This document shows, piece by piece, positions 14,549-18,464 of a stretch of DNA of 18,464 bases. How positions within the stretch are numbered: position 1 is the stretch's first letter; the number at the start of each line of letters is the position of its first letter. Source of the stretch: JAXHUK01 sp034189725 (GTDB taxonomy: Bacteria > Chloroflexota > Dehalococcoidia > SZUA-161); contig JAXHUK010000175.1 in the NCBI GenBank assembly GCA_034189725.1, forward strand, positions 1 to 18,464, written 5' to 3'. The notes under the pieces were generated by a model that did no database searches, was not told where the DNA came from, and saw only the letters and a list, made by a program, of their open reading frames with translations. A program made the position numbers and the translations under genes.

Positions 14549-14581
14549 ATTGGTGACGCTATTATCCAATTTTTTATCAAT

Positions 14582-14614
14582 AAAAAAGCCTTCTCAGGCA
14601 TAACCCAAGAAGGC
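14582..14614 (-). terminator. Intrinsic terminator in the pan leader (attenuator)
   Basis: On the minus strand a 7-bp stem GCCTTCT/AGAAGGC (14608-14614 with 14588-14594) encloses a short inner helix and is followed by six Ts (14582-14587). It lies downstream of the pan promoter and only about 34 nt before panG, so it must be read through or disrupted for the operon to be expressed. It could also end HNH transcripts. Confidence 0.75.
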
Positions 14615-14729
14615 AGTATTACGAGCGTAGACGTGACTCGTTATTGCGCCGTCTCGGTCATTCCTGATCCAAGCGACTTATTTTACTAGAATAATCACCA
14701 ATCCTTGCCGCCCCATGGGGTCGGCTGGT
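14613..14729 (-). ncRNA. Structured pan operon leader, probable pan RNA motif
   Basis: Between the predicted transcript start (near 14729) and the terminator the minus strand folds into three hairpins. The first (14697-14729) pairs ACCA-GCCG with CGGC and TGGT and has a bulged A before the CCC/GGG helix. The second (14651-14677) pairs GTC..TTGG-A-TCA with TGA-CC..GAGAC around a GGAA tetraloop, with a bulged A. The third (14613-14648) pairs ACGAG with CTCGT and continues through A-interrupted pairs to GCA/TGC, touching the terminator stem. The 'pan' RNA motif is a known candidate cis-regulator of pantothenate operons, including in Chloroflexota, with hairpins marked by bulged adenosines. The match is from memory of its description, not a covariance search. 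No T-box consensus is present. Confidence 0.55.
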
Positions 14730-14735
14730 ATTCTC

Positions 14736-14763
14736 ATTATGGCACTTTTTACGGCTTTGTCAA
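14736..14763 (-). promoter_or_regulatory. Promoter of the pan operon
   Basis: On the minus strand a perfect TTGACA (14758-14763), a 16-bp spacer and CATAAT (14736-14741). It lies directly after the HNH stop codon, so the pan operon has its own transcript with a leader of about 180 nt. Confidence 0.7.
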
Positions 14764-14783
14764 GAGGAAGTACGTAACAAAAC

Positions 14784-15299
14784 TTAACTATTGTGCCCAT
14801 CCCCAAGATACTTTTGCCATTCCGGATGGTTCTCAGGGCATCGATATAATAAATAGTAACGTCCCTGGGATGGCGGGACAGGTTTGCGTAATAGTTTCAT
14901 CCCCGCTACTTCGGGTGGTCTTCCTGCCTTGCGCTGATTACAAACCTTGCACGCGCTTACCAGATTCTCCCAAACATGTGCTCCCTTGAGGAACCGCGGT
15001 ATCACATGGTCTATGGTGAGTTCTCTGCCCTCTTGACCACAATATTGACACGTGTAGTTGTCCCTGATAAATACCTCGCGTCGGCTTAATTTCCGCTGCA
15101 TGCGTGGTCGCTTAATCATGTACACAAGACGGATAACCGAGGGGATAGCTATCTCGAGAGACGCGCTGCGCATGATATCCGAGTTATTCTCCAGGACTTC
15201 GGCCTTGCCTCTCCATATCAGAATCACTGCCCGCCGTGCACGACAAACATTAAGCGGTTCATAGTTCTGATTCAGCACCAGGACTGAGGAATTAATCAT
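14784..15299 (-). CDS. HNH endonuclease family protein
   Basis: A 171-residue protein of a widespread, chromosomally conserved HNH family that begins VLVLNQNYEPLNVCRARRAV. The HNH domain occupies about residues 75-125: CxxC at 84-87 (TCQYCG), Asp97-His98 in TIDHVIPR, Asn112 in WENLVSACKVCN, and a second CxxC at 117-120. The cysteines should hold structural zinc and the His/Asn pair the catalytic metal. Its cellular role is not established; it is usually a housekeeping neighbour, not part of a mobile intron. The ATG at 15299 gives the conserved N-terminus; a TTG at 15320 would overlap the -10 region. A promoter lies at 15321-15349. Confidence 0.88.
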   Translation of the reverse strand: MINSSVLVLNQNYEPLNVCRARRAVILIWRGKAEVLENNSDIMRSASLEIAIPSVIRLVYMIKRPRMQRKLSRREVFIRDNYTCQYCGQEGRELTIDHVIPRFLKGAHVWENLVSACKVCNQRKAGRPPEVAGMKLLRKPVPPSQGRYYLLYRCPENHPEWQKYLGDGHNS

Positions 15300-15320
15300 A
15301 ATACGCTCGATTACGGGCAA

Positions 15321-15349
15321 ATTCTAGCAGAATGAGTCGTTCTATGCAA
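15321..15349 (-). promoter_or_regulatory. Promoter of the HNH gene
   Basis: On the minus strand TTGCAT (15344-15349), a 17-bp spacer and TAGAAT (15321-15326), about 22 nt before the ATG, leaving a very short leader. Confidence 0.55.
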
Positions 15350-15481
15350 CATTACATCGCTTCATGCTAGCTGTCGTTACCCTTCGTCTTTCTCCAAAAT
15401 AACGGAACTATCATCACATGGGATCGATTCCACAGAATATATTTTCAATAACTGCTCACCCACCACTAACACATTACAAAA

Positions 15482-15510
15482 TTGTCTCCCAAACCTCTTT
15501 GTGGTAAACT
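15482..15510 (+). promoter_or_regulatory. Promoter of surE
   Basis: TTGTCT (15482-15487), a 17-bp spacer and TAAACT (15505-15510), followed within 10 nt by the GGGAGGGG ribosome site and the TTG start of surE. Confidence 0.5.
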
Positions 15511-15534
15511 GAAAGGCTGGGAGGGGTTGTTCAG

Positions 15535-16344
15535 TTGAGAATCCTTGTTACCAATGATGACGGTGTCTTTGCTCCAGGGCTATGGGCGCTCGTGGCAGAA
15601 CTCACTAAAAGAGCCGAAGTTGTGGTAGTCGCGCCTGACCGCGAGCAGAGCGGGGTAGGTACTTCAGTGACACTACATCAGCCACTACGGGTGAGACCGG
15701 TGATACCTGTGGTAGAGGGGGTCGACACATACGCTGTGGAGGGTACCCCCGCCGATAGCGTTATCATCGCACTGCGGATGTTACTGAAAAATACGGGGCC
15801 TGTAGACATGGTGATCTCCGGAATCAACGAAGGCTCGAATCTGGGCAACGATGTGCTTATCTCAGGAACAGTGGGGGCTGCCTGGCAGGCTCACTTCTAC
15901 GGGCTGCCGGCGATTGCTATCTCAGTAGCTTCTTTTACGGACCTGCATTTTGATGTTGCCAGTAAAATCAGCGCCATCATGGCTCAGCAGTTTGAGGGGA
16001 GCACGTTACCCCGGAGGTCTCTGCTCAACATTAATGTGCCCAACCTGCCCGCTGACCAGATCACGGGAATCGAGATCACGCGGTTGGGCGAGCGGAGCTA
16101 CACGGACGCTGTTAAAAGGGGAGGGGTCAAAGCGGGACACGACGGTAAGAGGGATTACTACTGGATAGTGCATGATGAGCCTCGCTGGAAAGAGGAACAG
16201 GGGACAGATATCTGGGCCCTGATGCAGAATAAGATTTCCATTACCCCACTTCATAACGACCTGACCAATCGAGAACAGTTTACGCCACTTAAGGAGGTAT
16301 GCTCCACGCTTTCCCGGGGATTGCATTCGGGCAGTCTATCTTGA
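15535..16344 (+). CDS. surE: 5'/3'-nucleotidase SurE
   Basis: A 269-residue metal-dependent nucleoside monophosphate phosphatase of the SurE family, linked to stationary-phase survival and nucleotide clean-up. The N-terminus MRILVTNDDG gives metal ligands Asp8 and Asp9; Ser39 in DREQSGVG and Asn98 in SGINEGSN complete the expected metal site. EGTPADSV and SGTVGAAWQAHFYGLPAIAIS are also family signatures. The start is a TTG, supported by GGGAGGGG about 8 nt upstream and by the exact family N-terminus. Its stop codon lies inside the -35 box of the tRNA promoter that follows. Confidence 0.96.
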   Translation: MRILVTNDDGVFAPGLWALVAELTKRAEVVVVAPDREQSGVGTSVTLHQPLRVRPVIPVVEGVDTYAVEGTPADSVIIALRMLLKNTGPVDMVISGINEGSNLGNDVLISGTVGAAWQAHFYGLPAIAISVASFTDLHFDVASKISAIMAQQFEGSTLPRRSLLNINVPNLPADQITGIEITRLGERSYTDAVKRGGVKAGHDGKRDYYWIVHDEPRWKEEQGTDIWALMQNKISITPLHNDLTNREQFTPLKEVCSTLSRGLHSGSLS

Positions 16345-16370
16345 CAGGGACAAGGGGCATAGGCTAGAAT
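16341..16370 (+). promoter_or_regulatory. Promoter of the tRNA cluster
   Basis: A perfect TTGACA (16341-16346, overlapping the surE stop), an 18-bp spacer and TAGAAT (16365-16370). The transcript would begin only a few bases before tRNA-Phe. Confidence 0.7.
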
Positions 16371-16380
16371 TGCTAGAGAT

Positions 16381-16453
16381 GCCGAGGTAGCTCAGGTGGT
16401 AGAGCACGCGACTGAAAATTGCGGTGTCAGCGGTTCGACTCCGCTCCTCGGCA
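16381..16453 (+). tRNA. tRNA-Phe (GAA)
   Basis: Acceptor GCCGAGG pairs with CCTCGGC (16446-16452). The anticodon loop CTGAAAA (16412-16418) gives anticodon GAA, and the T-loop GTTCGAC is intact. The discriminator A is followed by only CC before the next tRNA begins, so CCA is not fully encoded. Confidence 0.95.
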
Positions 16454-16455
16454 CC

Positions 16456-16543
16456 GCCGAAGTGGCGGAATGGCAGACGCGGCAGTCTCAAAAACTGTTG
16501 GGAGGCGACTCCCGTGCCGGTTCGAGTCCGGCCTTCGGCACCA
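16456..16543 (+). tRNA. tRNA-Leu (CAA)
   Basis: Acceptor GCCGAAG pairs with CTTCGGC (16533-16539). The anticodon loop CTCAAAA gives CAA, reading UUG. The long variable arm (around GGGAGGCGACTCCC) marks a class II tRNA, and CCA is encoded at 16541-16543. Confidence 0.95.
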
Positions 16544-16544
16544 G

Positions 16545-16618
16545 TGCCGAGTAGTGTAGCGGTAGCACACGGGACTTTGGATCCTTAGGCCCAGGTTCGA
16601 ATCCTGGCTCGGCAGCCA
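16545..16618 (+). tRNA. tRNA-Gln (TTG)
   Basis: Acceptor TGCCGAG pairs with CTCGGCA (16608-16614), discriminator G, encoded CCA at 16616-16618. The anticodon loop CTTTGGA gives TTG. The anticodon stem CGGGA/TCCTT has a G-T wobble and a terminal C-T mismatch, which is slightly irregular. Confidence 0.92.
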
Positions 16619-16675
16619 TTTATATAGCCAATCTGCTTAGTACAGTTTTTATATCACATCAATAGAAGACGATGC

Positions 16676-16750
16676 TCCCCGATAGCTCAACGGTAGAGCG
16701 GGCGGCTGTTAACCGCTAGGTCGTAGGTTCGAATCCTACTCGGGGAGCCA
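16676..16750 (+). tRNA. tRNA-Asn (GTT), probable integration site
   Basis: Acceptor TCCCCGA pairs with TCGGGGA (16740-16746), discriminator G, encoded CCA at 16748-16750. The anticodon loop CTGTTAA gives GTT. It stands 57 bp from the other three tRNAs. Its last 15 bases are also the antisense end of the serine recombinase gene, so its 3' end is a candidate attachment site. Confidence 0.95.
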
Positions 16751-18280
16751 TTTCTCAAAAACGGCCCCAGAAGCGACCCCAGCGGTTGCTTTTTCTTTTT
16801 GGATTACAGCCGATTTAGCTATAATATCAAAGGGTTGACGGTAGGTTGCCTCCAGTCTCCCGTCCTTCCAACTGCAGTTCGAAAGCACGAAATTAAGCAA
16901 ACGGCGTTTTTCGCATGGCTCCTGTTTTTCGAACAGCGCCGAGGCGCTACGGGCGAGTTCGAGAATCCTGATTCCCTCATCGATATAGGTCTGGTTAGCT
17001 TTTTGATGTTGTTCGATATCCCGTAACATCCTGTCTTGGTTAGCACGCCATTCCGCTGCCTTGTGGTCAAAAAAGGTGTTGTCTATTCGCCCATCAAGCT
17101 TATCAATATACATTGCATCAATCCGGTCCTGAAGCTTCATATACTCTATCTGGAGATGTATAATCGCCTCGTCGTGATAGTGCTTCTCATCCTTATGGCT
17201 TTCCCGCAATGCTTTTGCTATCCAGTCCATAATCTGTTCATCAAATGAGAGTCCCTTCAGAAGTTCAGTGAAATGTGTTTCCAAAACTTCTTCCCTGATA
17301 TAAGGCTCAGGGCATTTCCCCTTGTAGCCAGTGCAGTGATAATAAACATACCGCCCCTTTTTGATCTCTCCCACAAGTGAACACCCACAATGGCCACATG
17401 TCAACAGTCCAGAAAAGGCGAAGTCATGCTTGACCCTTCTCGTTTTCTTAAGGTGTCGCCTATCAAGAACATGCTGCACTCGTTCCCATAACTCGTGAGT
17501 AACAAGTGGAGTGTAATTGCCTCGATACGTCTTGCCATTCCAATCGAAGTCACCTGTGTAGATGCGGTTACGCAGGATTTTATGAACCGTAGCTATATTA
17601 ACAGGGTCCTTACTTTTACGGAAAGCTAAGCCATCTCGTCGAGCCATCCTCGCGATTTCCTTGATGGAATGATTACCAGTGGAATATTGTTCGAACATAC
17701 GTGTGATGATATAACCTGAGTCAGGATCAGGTATGATTGTTCGCTTTCCATTCGAACCCTCCACATTCCGATAGCCGAGAGGTGCTCTTGAAGGCCAGAT
17801 TCCTTGTTCAGCCTTCTCCGTCATTCCTTTTCGCGTCTCCTCCGACAAATTGTCGATGTAGTTTTTGGCCATCAGAACTTTAATCCCATGCATAAACTTT
17901 TCAGAGGATCGCGAATCCCCCGTTAGAACTACGTTTTCTTTCACGAAGTGTATCTCCAGGTCAAGATCATCGAGTGTTACCCAGTCTTTAAGGTTTCGGT
18001 AGAGCCGGTCCGTTTTTTCAACAAGCAGGATACGACAGGTTGGATTCTGTTTAAAAAACATGACCATCTCACCGAAGTTTGATCGCCCCGCCTGCTTAGC
18101 GGTCTCTACGTCCACGAATTCACGGGCGATTATAAGTCCCATGTTTTTCGCGTAATCGTCCAGCAACTTCAATTGTGCAGGAATGGAGAAACCTTCCTTA
18201 TCCTGCTCTTTGGATGAGACACGGGCATAAATTACAGCTCGCTGACTGTTTTTGCCAGGGAGTTCGCTCTTGAATATCAT
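16736..18280 (-). CDS. Large serine recombinase (integrase-like)
   Basis: A 514-residue site-specific recombinase of the resolvase/invertase superfamily, large-serine type. The catalytic domain is residues 13-150, with the nucleophile Ser22 in YARVSSKEQ and conserved Asp91-Arg92 and Arg95 in EKTDRLYRN. A recombinase domain follows (about 165-275, GYRNVEG... to TRRVK), then a zinc ribbon with Cys295, 298, 316 and 323, and a helical, probably coiled-coil stretch (about 370-440). The ATG at 18280 has GAGGTGA 5 nt upstream and overlaps the stop of the upstream HsdR-like gene (ATGA). The last four codons (WLPE) and the stop are antisense to tRNA-Asn. It probably inserts or excises the island that begins here. 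It is intact. Confidence 0.92.
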   Translation of the reverse strand: MIFKSELPGKNSQRAVIYARVSSKEQDKEGFSIPAQLKLLDDYAKNMGLIIAREFVDVETAKQAGRSNFGEMVMFFKQNPTCRILLVEKTDRLYRNLKDWVTLDDLDLEIHFVKENVVLTGDSRSSEKFMHGIKVLMAKNYIDNLSEETRKGMTEKAEQGIWPSRAPLGYRNVEGSNGKRTIIPDPDSGYIITRMFEQYSTGNHSIKEIARMARRDGLAFRKSKDPVNIATVHKILRNRIYTGDFDWNGKTYRGNYTPLVTHELWERVQHVLDRRHLKKTRRVKHDFAFSGLLTCGHCGCSLVGEIKKGRYVYYHCTGYKGKCPEPYIREEVLETHFTELLKGLSFDEQIMDWIAKALRESHKDEKHYHDEAIIHLQIEYMKLQDRIDAMYIDKLDGRIDNTFFDHKAAEWRANQDRMLRDIEQHQKANQTYIDEGIRILELARSASALFEKQEPCEKRRLLNFVLSNCSWKDGRLEATYRQPFDIIAKSAVIQKEKATAGVASGAVFEKWLPE

Positions 18281-18464
18281 TTGCTCACCTCAGTGACAGT
18301 TTCCGCAGCTTGTTCTGTCTTAATCTGATCATAGACCTGGCGCAACAGTATTTCAGAGACGGCTTGCCACAGGTCCTTTCTTGTCAGCAGCCTTGTAAAT
18401 ATCTCCTCGTTCTGTTCCATCCGATCAATAAAGAGCCCTTCCAACGCACCATCGAATACATACT
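18277..18464 (-). CDS. hsdR: C-terminus of a probable type I restriction R subunit, partial
   Basis: The reading frame enters from the right edge and gives the last 61 residues of a protein. FIDRMEQNEEIFTRLL followed by a VSEILLRQVYDQI helix matches the extreme C-terminus typical of HsdR-type DEAD/DEAH restriction subunits (a line of the form xxRMxQNEEIFxRxxxDKxxQ...VYxxI). The assignment is by pattern from a short piece and the rest of the gene is outside the window. Its stop TGA overlaps the recombinase ATG, so both are likely one operon. Other long helical C-termini cannot be ruled out. Confidence 0.55.
   Translation of the reverse strand, partial: YVFDGALEGLFIDRMEQNEEIFTRLLTRKDLWQAVSEILLRQVYDQIKTEQAAETVTEVSK

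Noticed and set aside
14549..14729. T-box or cobalamin riboswitch in the pan leader
   Set aside because: No T-box consensus and no B12-box are visible, and the bulged-A hairpins fit the pan motif better.
14784..15299. HNH gene as a homing endonuclease or part of a mobile intron
   Set aside because: It matches a conserved free-standing chromosomal family, has its own promoter, and no intron or interrupted gene is next to it.
16619..16675. Terminator between tRNA-Gln and tRNA-Asn
   Set aside because: CTGCTTAGTACAG before TTTTT has only a 3-bp stem, too weak to support.

Overview
The window looks like chromosomal sequence from an uncultured anaerobic member of the Chloroflexota, most plausibly a Dehalococcoidia-type organism. 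This is inferred from the mix of genes: a GltD/HdrA-like flavoprotein carrying an MvhD-type domain, an orphan BioD-like/DRTGG protein, the PanG-type pantothenate operon, long-form SerA beside a class V aminotransferase, and many REP-like palindromes. No marker gene fixes the taxonomy.

Layout. Positions 1-4701 hold a thioredoxin (+), a HIT-family hydrolase (-), a BioD-like/DRTGG ATPase (+) and a 697-residue iron-sulfur flavoprotein (+). REP-like hairpins lie between trxA and the HIT gene (471-660) and after the flavoprotein (4746-4795). A GNAT acetyltransferase (-) follows. Then comes a phosphate module (+): a DUF47/PhoU-like protein overlapping a PiT permease, behind a near-consensus promoter and a leader of about 170 nt. 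The 7575-8476 stretch is not empty. It carries an unannotated 52-residue Cys-rich small ORF (-) between two 21-bp direct repeats, with a promoter-like sequence upstream, and a decayed C-terminus of a serine recombinase (+).

Positions 8477-15299 are a minus-strand biosynthetic block. A class V aminotransferase and SerA probably make serine. The operon panG-panD-panB-panC encodes all four dedicated steps to pantothenate. Its leader (about 14549-14729) begins at a strong promoter just after an HNH endonuclease gene. It contains three successive hairpins with bulged adenosines and an intrinsic terminator immediately before panG, so it looks like an attenuator or riboswitch and fits the orphan 'pan' RNA motif.

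The right end holds surE (+), a tRNA cluster (Phe, Leu, Gln, Asn), and the edge of an apparent mobile/defence island. A large serine recombinase (-) has its last codons and stop on the antisense strand of the tRNA-Asn 3' end. Its start codon overlaps by ATGA the stop of an upstream, window-truncated gene resembling the C-terminus of a type I restriction HsdR subunit. Together these suggest a restriction/recombinase island inserted at tRNA-Asn. The rest of the island lies outside the window.
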